From NCBI GenBank assembly GCA_003242645.1, contig QGVC01000128.1, positions 1 to 8,942 of the forward strand: 8,942 nt of DNA. Reading direction: 5' to 3'. How positions within the stretch are numbered: the stretch's first letter is position 1; the number at the start of each line of letters is the position of its first letter. Positions 1-4,015 of the stretch are shown piece after piece. Both the position numbers and the translations under genes were made by a program. Under the pieces are notes generated by a model, which saw nothing but the letters and a program-made list of their open reading frames with translations, made no database searches and was not told where the DNA came from. The DNA is from Pseudomonadota bacterium. GTDB taxonomy: Bacteria; Pseudomonadota; Alphaproteobacteria; Rhizobiales; Hyphomicrobiaceae.

Positions 1-10
1 CCCCGATGCG

Positions 11-208
11 ATGGCGGACCGGATCTCGCGTGCGCGGGCCATTGCCGCGCACGATATCACGCGCGCGATCGCGGCCTGGAAAGCCGCGAAGGGGCGAGAT
101 GCGAAGGCGCGAAAGCGCCTCGCAGGAAAGATTCGCGCCATCCTGCATGTGTGGCAGGATGACGCGATCGTGCTCGACGCCGCGCGCGCGGCGGGATGGC
201 GCGTATAG
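11..208 (+). CDS. Small basic helical protein, paralog of the gene at 600-815
   Basis: I do not recognise a named family. The protein is 65 aa if it starts at the ATG at 11, rich in Ala, Arg and Lys, and predicted to be all helical. The frame is open to the left edge (codons from position 2), and too few bases precede the ATG to show a ribosome site, so the true start may lie outside the window. The C-terminus reads KIRAILHVWQDD followed by LDAARAAGWRV. From the KIRA residue, 15 of 26 positions match the end of the gene at 600-815, so the two are paralogs placed on either side of the parS cluster. Its stop codon lies inside a hairpin (198-221). The basic composition and the position next to ParB sites would suit a DNA-binding accessory protein, but that is inference only. 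Confidence 0.6.
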   Translation: MADRISRARAIAAHDITRAIAAWKAAKGRDAKARKRLAGKIRAILHVWQDDAIVLDAARAAGWRV

Positions 209-221
209 CATATACCGCGCC
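198..221 (+). terminator. Stem-loop at the end of the first gene
   Basis: GGCGCGTATA (198-207) pairs with TATA-c-CGCGCC (211-221) with one bulged base and a 3-nt loop. The stop codon of the first gene is in the stem. There is no T-run after it, so it is either a weak terminator or an mRNA-stabilising hairpin. Confidence 0.35.
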
Positions 222-297
222 AACATAGAAGGGCGTACGCAATAGCGAGGCCCCTAGCTGAAACGGTAGCAAGTAGCGTGCCAACGGCACCGCTTGC

Positions 298-311
298 GTT
301 TCACGTGAAAC
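298..311. other. parS: parS site 1 (ParB-binding palindrome)
   Basis: GTTTCACGTGAAAC is an exact match to the core of the canonical chromosomal-type parS (TGTTTCACGTGAAACA) bound by ParB/Spo0J. Flanking bases are C (297) and A (312), so the right half matches the full 16-mer. Knowledge of the family: ParB loads at such sites and spreads as a CTP-dependent clamp, and ParA moves the complex. The site is 42 bp from the next copy, four helical turns, so both present the same face. Confidence 0.92.
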
Positions 312-339
312 ACCGCGCGTCGGAGCGTTCGCGGAAAAC

Positions 340-353
340 GTTTCACGTGAAAC
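340..353. other. parS: parS site 2 (ParB-binding palindrome)
   Basis: Second exact GTTTCACGTGAAAC, flanked symmetrically by C (339) and G (354), giving a 16-bp perfect palindrome. Together with site 1 it lies symmetrically inside the inverted repeat with arms at 254-272 and 380-398. Confidence 0.92.
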
Positions 354-404
354 GCGAGCGATACTCGCTTGACGCGAGATTGCTACCGTTTCAGCTAGAG
401 GCCC

Positions 405-468
405 CGCGCGCGCATGGTACGATCGTGCGCGTTTCACGTGAAACGCCGCGCGCTACCATACGCGCGCG
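405..468. repeat. 15-bp inverted repeat centred on parS site 3
   Basis: The arm at 405-419 (ending CATGGTA) is the reverse complement of 454-468 (starting TACCATA) at 14 of 15 positions. The centre is 436.5, against 437.5 for the parS palindrome at 431-444. This repeats the arrangement of the left unit, where parS sits in the middle of a larger dyad, though the arm sequences differ apart from the shared GGTA/TACC. Confidence 0.65.
431..444. other. parS: parS site 3 (ParB-binding palindrome)
   Basis: Third exact GTTTCACGTGAAAC, flanked by C (430) and G (445). It is 91 bp from site 2 and lies at the centre of its own imperfect inverted repeat (405-419 with 454-468). Three identical sites within 150 bp are far beyond chance for a 14-bp word. 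Confidence 0.92.
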
Positions 469-484
469 TAGCAAAAGGTATTCC

Positions 485-592
485 ATAACACAAGCGCGCC
501 CATTTGGGACGTTTCCGCTTCCGTGCCATTGTGGCGCGTGGCGGGAATGTACCAAGTGTGGCGCGCTTGTGTCATCTGAAATAGGGAGGTAG
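485..592 (+). CDS. Possible 35-aa zinc-knuckle peptide with a non-standard start
   Basis: The frame ending at the TAG at 590-592 encodes a C-terminal CHCGAWRECTKCGALV segment, a CxC-x5-CxxC pattern typical of small zinc ribbons. The frame stays open leftward through the parS region (an ATG at 278), but that part is low-complexity translation of the palindromes and has no ribosome site. A better-placed signal is AAAAGG at 473-478, six bases before ATA at 485. ATA is a very poor start codon, so this call is tentative. The 3' half also forms an inverted repeat (488-572), and the Cys pattern may be accidental. Confidence 0.2.
   Translation: MTQARPFGTFPLPCHCGAWRECTKCGALVSSEIGR
488..572. repeat. 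Inverted repeat / long hairpin left of the 600-815 gene
   Basis: ACACAAGCGCGCC (488-500) is the exact reverse complement of 560-572. Pairing continues inward with small bulges: TTGG with CCAA, then TTTCCGC with GCGGGAA, so each arm is about 32 nt. It ends 11 bases before the AGGGAGGT ribosome site of the next gene, so it could be an attenuator-like leader structure or a protein-binding dyad. Confidence 0.6.
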
Positions 593-599
593 CCGCAGA

Positions 600-815
600 A
601 TCATTAGATTTTACCGCGCGATCGGATCCGATCGGCGGCGAGCAACTGTCCGCGCGGACGGTACAGTACCGCTGCCCGGTGACTCTGACTATAAGGGTCG
701 CCGTTTGGCGGTATGCCTCGCGCCGTTGCCTAAGATCCGTGCCACACTTCTAGCACATGCTGGTGACTCCAACCTTTTGGACGTCGCTCGCGCGGAAGGT
801 TGGCGCGTCGATTAG
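600..815 (+). CDS. Paralog of the first gene, apparently without a standard start codon
   Basis: This 71-codon frame has a stop just upstream (582-584) and a stop at 813-815. It ends KIRATLLAHAGDSN then LLDVARAEGWRVD, and 15 of 26 residues match the end of the gene at 11-208 (K, I, R, A, L, D, then LD.ARA.GWRV). That makes it a real or recently real gene. A strong Shine-Dalgarno, AGGGAGGT at 583-590, precedes it, but there is no ATG, GTG or TTG at a usable distance. The only near-cognate codons are ATC at 600 and ATT at 603; the first TTG (705) would remove half the protein. It either uses ATC/ATT (the known example is infC, start AUU) or is a pseudogene that lost its start. The N-terminal half contains three consecutive DNA palindromes. 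Confidence 0.5.
   Translation: MIRFYRAIGSDRRRATVRADGTVPLPGDSDYKGRRLAVCLAPLPKIRATLLAHAGDSNLLDVARAEGWRVD
619..671. repeat. Three consecutive perfect palindromes inside the 600-815 frame
   Basis: CGATCGGATCCGATCG (619-634), GTCCGCGCGGAC (648-659) and CGGTAC-A-GTACCG (659-671) follow one another. They could be operator sites or cruciform-prone DNA. Codon bias towards CG-rich words makes some palindromes likely by chance. Confidence 0.4.
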
Positions 816-896
816 TCACGTCACATAGGTTACCTCAATAGAGGGACCTTCGGACTAGTCGAAACGTACAACAGAATACGTGTGCCGTGTGCCCAA

Positions 897-1010
897 AATG
901 TGACTGTGACAAACGGGCACACCTAGCTATCGGGGTGGCAGTTCCGTATTTAGGGACTGTTTACTTTTGCCGATTATTAGCTAGGTGTGTCGGTTTGTCC
1001 TAGTCACATT
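897..1010. repeat. Large inverted repeat, 33-nt arms
   Basis: Arm 897-929 is the reverse complement of 978-1010 at 29 of 33 positions, with a 48-nt spacer. The inner 11 bases (ACACCTAGCTA and its complement) are perfect. A competing smaller hairpin exists, GTGTGCCC (887-894) with GGGCACAC (915-922), so the left arm can pair in two ways, as in attenuators. It lies in a stretch (816-1136) with no gene I can support and directly abuts the next inverted repeat. Confidence 0.75.
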
Positions 1011-1120
1011 GGCATGCGACGTGCTATATGGCCACGCGAAGCTAGGCCCCGTTTGTAGGAATACCAGGGACGGGAGCCTACAGAAAAGGCTTCGCGCGGC
1101 CATATAGCATGTTGCGTGCC
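1011..1120. repeat. Large inverted repeat, 32-nt arms, abutting the previous one
   Basis: Arm 1011-1042 (starting GGCATGCGAC) is the reverse complement of 1089-1120 at 28 of 32 positions, with a 46-nt spacer. In + strand RNA, three of the four mismatches become G-U pairs and one is A-C, so 31 of 32 positions can pair. The loop has its own short stem, TGTAGG (1054-1059) with CCTACA (1077-1082). The ribosome site AGGGAGGT (1123-1130) follows at once. This suggests a structured 5' leader or a small RNA, or a DNA dyad for a regulator or replication protein. Confidence 0.75.
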
Positions 1121-1143
1121 ATAGGGAGGTCTGAGCATGGGGG

Positions 1144-1209
1144 ATGCGGCGTCGTGCGGAGACGCTGAGAGCGGGTACGGAGCCTGCGAGAAAGCGAGGA
1201 GAGTTATGA
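1144..1209 (+). CDS. Possible 21-aa leader peptide coupled to the next gene
   Basis: ATG at 1144 opens a 21-codon basic frame (MRRRAETLRAG...) whose TGA (1207-1209) overlaps the ATG at 1206 in an ATGA arrangement typical of translational coupling. AGGGAGGT at 1123-1130 is its only ribosome site, 13 bases away, which is long. The same site serves the in-frame ATG at 1137 better, so this peptide is uncertain. Confidence 0.2.
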   Translation: MRRRAETLRAGTEPARKRGEL

Positions 1210-1595
1210 GCGAGAACATCTTTTTGAACGTGTCGAACCACCCGTCGGAAGCGTGGTCTGACGCGCAGCGCCGGGCCGCCGAGGAGCTTGTCGGCGGCAT
1301 CGTGCGCGACCTTCCGGGCGGCTTTCCGAGTGTGCCGCCCGACGCGGACGCCGACGAGGTCTTGGAGATCGCTCGGGACCTGGCCGATCGCATTCTGGCG
1401 CAGGTCCCCACCGCGGTGTTTCTGGCTGGCGAGTTCGGCGTCACGATGGCCACTACGGCTATCCTGCTGCGCCGAGGCGTGCGCGTGGTGACCGCTACCA
1501 CGCGCCGTCAGGCCGTCGAGGTGCGCGAGGGCGACGCGACCGTCCGACGATCCGAGTTTCGGTTCGTTAGATGGCGCGACCTGCGCTTGCCCTGA
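1206..1595 (+). CDS. Small Rossmann-like protein resembling CRISPR-associated accessory (CARF / ring-nuclease-like) proteins
   Basis: 129 aa. Visible pattern: FLNVSNHPSEAW near the N-terminus (6-17), FPSVPPDADADEV (40-52), AVFLAGEFGVT (70-80) and GVRVVTATTRR (91-101), then a C-terminal FRFVRWRDL. This alternation of strands and helices fits a small Rossmann-like domain. From memory it matches a family of about 120-residue proteins (NLSNHPS..W..EQ; D-PFP-V-P; GE..LT; ATSER) that databases often label CRISPR-associated. I am unsure of the family name and biochemical role. ATG 1206 is chosen because the family begins just before the NLSNHPS motif and GAGGAG lies five bases upstream. ATG 1137, with AGGGAGGT upstream, would add 23 residues and is the alternative. 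It follows two large inverted repeats and heads an operon-like group. There are no cas genes or CRISPR repeats here, so on a mobile element it could act against host cyclic-oligonucleotide signalling. That is inference. Confidence 0.6.
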   Translation: MSENIFLNVSNHPSEAWSDAQRRAAEELVGGIVRDLPGGFPSVPPDADADEVLEIARDLADRILAQVPTAVFLAGEFGVTMATTAILLRRGVRVVTATTRRQAVEVREGDATVRRSEFRFVRWRDLRLP

Positions 1596-1649
1596 AGCCC
1601 GGAGCCATCCTGCTGATCTCTAGCGAATCGAGCCGGAAAGGTTTGTGTT

Positions 1650-1808
1650 ATGTTGAAGTGGGTCTCAAAACACCCGATTCTCACGTTCAATATCCTCACG
1701 ATCCTATTGTGCGTGATCGTGGGTCCACACACGGTGGGCGCGTGGTACGGCCACGTGATACGTGAGATCGCGACGGGAATCGTCGAGTTCTTCCGAGGCA
1801 TGTTCTGA
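1650..1808 (+). CDS. Small single-span membrane protein
   Basis: 52 aa from ATG 1650 to TGA 1806-1808, preceded by GGAAAGG at 1635-1641. The N-terminus (MLKWVSKHP) is basic, followed by one hydrophobic span (about residues 10-25, ILTFNILTILLCVIVG) and an amphipathic tail ending EFFRGMF. No family is recognised. A small phage membrane protein (holin- or lysis-associated) or a toxin-like peptide are possibilities, with nothing specific to support either. It sits 54 bases after the previous gene and 36 before the next, in one likely transcript. Confidence 0.6.
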   Translation: MLKWVSKHPILTFNILTILLCVIVGPHTVGAWYGHVIREIATGIVEFFRGMF

Positions 1809-1844
1809 AATATGGTATAGGCCCTTTGTCTGTTTGGAGGCCTG

Positions 1845-2096
1845 ATGGGCAAGAAGAAGCGTCCGCTGACTACGGAGCAGATGCAGGAGTTGATCTCGGA
1901 GATCCTGGAGGCAACGCGGAAGGTCCGTGCCGCGATCCAGATCGAGAGGTCTTCGAAGCTGTCCGTGGAGATGGAGAAGGCCACGGAGAGACTGAACACC
2001 GGCCCGGTGGTTGTCGGGGAGATCGATCCCACTACCGACCCGCTGGTGAAGAAGGCGCAGTACCAGCAAAGCATCGCTGAGCGTATGGCGAAGTGA
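1845..2096 (+). CDS. Hypothetical helical protein, 83 aa
   Basis: ATG 1845 follows TTTGGAGG (1833-1840). The sequence begins MGKKKRPLTTEQMQELI and is mainly charged helix (residues 8-50), with a Pro/Gly break (NTGPVVVGEIDPTTDP, about 51-66) and a short C-terminal helix. It may be a coiled-coil partner of the membrane proteins on either side. No family is recognised. Its TGA (2094-2096) is 11 bases before the next ATG, so the two genes are likely co-translated from one mRNA. Confidence 0.75.
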   Translation: MGKKKRPLTTEQMQELISEILEATRKVRAAIQIERSSKLSVEMEKATERLNTGPVVVGEIDPTTDPLVKKAQYQQSIAERMAK

Positions 2097-2107
2097 AAGG
2101 AGAAGAT

Positions 2108-3070
2108 ATGGATACGTTTGTGGATACGGTTGCTCTGTGGCAGAGCACCGCCCCGATCCTCGACCTCTTGCAGGTTGGGTGCATCATGATGGGCGTGATG
2201 ACGGCGGGCGTGCTGGGCGCTTGGTTGGCGAATCGCCTCGCGCCATTTCAGCCGGGTGACTCGCGCTCGGTGCGCTCGTGGGAGCGCTACAACGAGACGC
2301 AGGAAAAGCTCGCGCGAGTGCGCGCGAGGCGGCGTGCGATCACGATGCTGGATGAGCCGTTCTCGGGTATCTCGGGTAGCGACACGACGCGACCCGCACG
2401 CAAGATCGACATCGATCAGACTCAACCAGATCTGAGTCTGGCGGATTTGTTTTTGGCGGAACGAATGCAGTTGATGCAGGAGGAATACGCTCGTGCGGAC
2501 ACCATCAAGGTGTCCAAGCTCGTCACCCTCGGCACGCTCATGTGTCTTAGCCTGATGGGCTGTGCGGAAACGCACATGCCCATGGACACTTGCAACCTGC
2601 CGGAGGATGCAGGTGCCGTGCCGCTCGACGATGGCAGCATGCCCGAAGTGGATGGCAGCATGCCCGAAGTGGACGCAAGCGACCGCGACGCTGCTACCGG
2701 GGGCATGTGTGCCTCGCTGCCCCATGGTCCGGTCTCTCTACCTGTGGTCTCGTCCAACTGCGAGGGACCGTTCGCGCTTGCGCAGTCACTGAATGGTGAG
2801 GTGCGCGAGCAAACTGAGGGCGGGTACAGAGAGTGCATCTTGCATAGTGTCACACTTCGTGTGATCTGTGACTCGATGTACCGTGACCTACCATTCACGG
2901 TAGGCACCCTGCGGCGTGTAGGTACTACTTACACGTCCGAGGACACTACCCTCGGATGCGAGGGTGTGACCTACAGGTGCCACGTCTCCCTCGACGCGCT
3001 CACGATGGAACGCGCCGTCCTATGCTCGCTAGATTGGGGCGAGACGTGGTGCACGATCGATCTGGAGTAA
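2108..3070 (+). CDS. Membrane protein with an internal in-frame lipobox and a Cys-rich C-terminal domain
   Basis: 320 aa from ATG 2108, chosen because AAAGGAG (2096-2102) precedes it by five bases; a GTG at 2093 is in frame but overlaps the ribosome site. Order: one transmembrane segment (about 23-41), an Arg-rich, probably cytoplasmic stretch (about 42-118), a helix, then KLVTLGTLMCLSLMGC (137-152), a textbook lipoprotein signal with Cys152 as the lipidation residue. After that comes an acidic tether with a tandem DGSMPEV repeat (2630-2671), then a domain with about nine cysteines. The second half alone would be a typical myxobacterial lipoprotein. It lacks its own clear start: GTG 2510 (residue 135) has no nearby ribosome site, and AGGAGG at 2479-2484 is too far upstream. 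It may be a fusion of two genes, a two-span protein, or two products from one frame. The strong terminator at 3092 ends the unit. Confidence 0.75.
   Translation: MDTFVDTVALWQSTAPILDLLQVGCIMMGVMTAGVLGAWLANRLAPFQPGDSRSVRSWERYNETQEKLARVRARRRAITMLDEPFSGISGSDTTRPARKIDIDQTQPDLSLADLFLAERMQLMQEEYARADTIKVSKLVTLGTLMCLSLMGCAETHMPMDTCNLPEDAGAVPLDDGSMPEVDGSMPEVDASDRDAATGGMCASLPHGPVSLPVVSSNCEGPFALAQSLNGEVREQTEGGYRECILHSVTLRVICDSMYRDLPFTVGTLRRVGTTYTSEDTTLGCEGVTYRCHVSLDALTMERAVLCSLDWGETWCTIDLE
2630..2671 (+). repeat. Two perfect tandem 21-bp units in the lipoprotein tether
   Basis: The 21-bp unit starting GATGGCAGCATGCCC occurs at 2630-2650 and 2651-2671 and encodes DGSMPEV twice. A perfect nucleotide match implies recent slippage duplication. 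Short acidic tandem units after the lipidated Cys are common surface tethers in Myxococcota. Confidence 0.85.
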
Positions 3071-3091
3071 GACGTGGTTCGCGCGGAACTT

Positions 3092-3126
3092 ACGCCCATC
3101 CTGCAAAGGGTGGGCGTTTTTGTTTG
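3092..3126 (+). terminator. Strong Rho-independent terminator
   Basis: ACGCCCATCCT (3092-3102) pairs with AGGGTGGGCGT (3107-3117), including one T-G wobble, across a GCAA tetraloop of the stable GNRA type. TTTTTGTTTG follows. It sits 22 bases past the stop of the 2108-3070 gene and ends that transcript. Confidence 0.92.
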
Positions 3127-3129
3127 TGT

Positions 3130-3200
3130 GACTGTAAATACATCAGATTGACATACACATACGCTCATTCGTGTGTATGCAATCTGATGTGTCTACAGTC
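3130..3200. repeat. Near-perfect inverted repeat, 30-nt arms, upstream of the 64-aa gene
   Basis: Arm 3130-3160 (starting GACTGTAAAT) pairs with 3171-3200 (ending CTACAGTC) with two or three mismatches, mostly transitions, and one extra A at 3151. The loop is only 10 nt (3161-3170). It contains TTGACA (3148-3153), a -35-like word, but no convincing -10 at 16-18 bp. It lies between a strong terminator and the next ribosome site, so it is probably the regulatory region of the next transcript: an operator dyad, a leader hairpin or both. Confidence 0.8.
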
Positions 3201-3223
3201 GTACAAGCACAACAGGAGTAATA

Positions 3224-3418
3224 ATGAGCGACGGCCTCACCCTTTCTCAGCGATTGACCGTGGGAATCGGTCGCATGGTGAACAACCTTGCGGTCGAGCG
3301 CGGAATCTCGGTCGAGCGCGCGATCTTCATGATCGAGTGTGCGCTTCAAGATCTGAAGCGCAAGCCTCCGGTGCCACCGCAGCCGCCGGCCGGTGAGGTG
3401 GACCGCAAGGCAGCGTGA
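3224..3418 (+). CDS. Hypothetical protein, 64 aa
   Basis: ATG 3224 follows AGGAG (3214-3218) by five bases. Residues 6-50 look helical (LSQRLTVGIGRMVNNLAVERGISVERAIFMIECALQ in outline), followed by a Pro-rich stretch (KPPVPPQPPAG) and a short charged end. No family is recognised; the size and helix pattern could fit a small DNA-binding or ribbon-helix-helix-like protein, but I see no diagnostic motif. It is preceded by a large dyad and followed within 20 bases by a terminator hairpin, so it may be a single-gene, self-regulated transcript. Confidence 0.7.
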   Translation: MSDGLTLSQRLTVGIGRMVNNLAVERGISVERAIFMIECALQDLKRKPPVPPQPPAGEVDRKAA

Positions 3419-3681
3419 GCAAGCAACGGCGGGGCTCCGCAATCAAAGGCGGAGTTTTGTGGCTTTTCTCAGCCTTTCTAACCTTTTTGCATGGTTTGAC
3501 GACGAAGACCTTTGTGCTCTGGTGCGTGGTCGTTTCGTCGTTTCCGTGTATGAGGGTACGATTTTACAAACGTTTAGACGCACTGGGCATGCTGCTTGGT
3601 GCGTTTAGGCGTTTTTGTGTGGCGTGCGAGGAGCACGCGGGGCGCGTGATCGCGGCGAGTGCGTACGGCACCGCCGCGTAA
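3415..3681 (+). CDS. Doubtful hydrophobic protein, 88 aa
   Basis: GTG 3415 overlaps the previous stop (GTGA) and the frame ends at TAA 3679-3681, exactly at the next ribosome site, which is operon-like geometry. Two hydrophobic stretches (about residues 13-26 and 33-42) and a plausible C-terminal segment (CEEHAGRVIAASAYGTAA in outline) are visible. Against it, two terminator-like hairpins lie inside (3435-3458 and 3568-3616), no ribosome site is seen, and codon use is more T-rich than in its neighbours. The interval may simply be intergenic. Confidence 0.3.
   Translation: MSKQRRGSAIKGGVLWLFSAFLTFLHGLTTKTFVLWCVVVSSFPCMRVRFYKRLDALGMLLGAFRRFCVACEEHAGRVIAASAYGTAA
3435..3458 (+). terminator. Rho-independent terminator after the 64-aa gene
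   Basis: CTCCGC (3435-3440) pairs with GCGGAG (3449-3454) across an 8-nt loop, followed by TTTT. It lies 17 bases past the stop at 3418. Confidence 0.7.
3568..3616 (+). terminator. Second terminator-like hairpin
   Basis: AAACGTTTAGACGCAC (3568-3583) pairs along its whole length with 3599-3614, using three G-U pairs, across a 15-nt loop. The right arm ends in a T-run (3612-3616). Because of the G-U pairs, the stem is stronger in + strand RNA than as a DNA dyad. Confidence 0.55.
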
Positions 3682-3691
3682 GGAGGACGAG

Positions 3692-4015
3692 ATGGACGAG
3701 ATGAGCGCGGGGTGGGTCCGATTCGAGGCGCCTCCAGCCGGCGTCCGCTCGTTTCTCGTATCGCTCGTGGCGGAGGACACGGACGAGGCCGCGAAGCTCT
3801 CGCGAGAGCAGCTTCAGCCACGCCTGTTCAGACGCGAGCCGGTGGCGCTCGATTTTCGTCACGTGTCCGTCTGCACGCAGAGCTTCCTGCATGCGCTCCT
3901 GTACGAAGCCATTCGCCTGTCGTGGGCGGTGCAGACACCGATCTACGTCGAGAACGCTGCGCCCGGAGTGGTGACGGGAATTCAGCTCGTTGACAACTAC
4001 GCGCGTGGAGGCTGA
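3692..4015 (+). CDS. STAS-like protein (DUF4325-like)
   Basis: 107 aa from ATG 3692, chosen because AAGGAGG (3680-3686) lies five bases upstream; an in-frame ATG at 3659 has no such site. The core VALDFRHVSVCTQSFLHALL (51-70) has the strand-then-helix pattern of STAS-like domains: hydrophobic strand, Asp-Phe, then T/S-x-S-F-x-x-A-L-L. A second strand PIYVENAAPGVVTGIQLVDNY (about 85-101) follows. From memory this is closest to DUF4325, a STAS-like domain often found with histidine-kinase-type ATPases and regulators. The precise role is unknown; anti-sigma-antagonist-like protein interaction is a guess. The end overlaps the possible start of the next frame by 11 bases. Confidence 0.65.
   Translation: MDEMSAGWVRFEAPPAGVRSFLVSLVAEDTDEAAKLSREQLQPRLFRREPVALDFRHVSVCTQSFLHALLYEAIRLSWAVQTPIYVENAAPGVVTGIQLVDNYARGG

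Larger units (their letters stand above)
254..398. repeat. 19-bp perfect inverted repeat enclosing two parS sites
   Basis: CTAGCTGAAACGGTAGCAA at 254-272 is the exact reverse complement of 380-398. The repeat centre is at 326, and the midpoint between the two enclosed parS sites (298-311 and 340-353) is 325.5, so the pair sits symmetrically inside the repeat. GAGGCCCC also occurs in direct orientation beside both arms (247-254 and 398-405). The arms could bind an accessory protein or form a cruciform. Confidence 0.85.

Noticed and set aside
57..437. Minus-strand frame of 126 codons across the parS cluster
   Set aside because: It is antisense to the first gene and consists of translated parS and CG-rich repeats; no ribosome site.
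278..484. Upstream extension of the zinc-knuckle frame from ATG 278
   Set aside because: It translates parS palindromes (repeated FHVK, VSRET), has no ribosome site and overlaps the inverted-repeat arms.
816..1136. Iteron-type replication origin
   Set aside because: No set of direct repeats or DnaA-box cluster is recognisable, only inverted repeats; an origin role cannot be supported from sequence alone.
1571..1765. 64-codon frame beginning in the end of the CRISPR-associated-like gene
   Set aside because: It lacks a ribosome site and covers the better-supported membrane peptide (1650-1808) in another frame.
1745..1765. Further parS-like CACGTG sites (for example around 1751 and 3861)
   Set aside because: They contain CACGTG only, without the TTT/AAA half-sites needed for ParB recognition.
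1508..2725. Long minus-strand open frame (405 codons)
   Set aside because: It lies antisense to four well-supported + strand genes with their own ribosome sites. The His/Arg-rich low-order sequence is typical of an antisense shadow in GC-rich DNA.
3148..3181. Sigma-70-type promoter from TTGACA (3148-3153)
   Set aside because: No -10-like hexamer at 16-18 bp; the nearest (TATGCA, 3176-3181) is 22 bp away.
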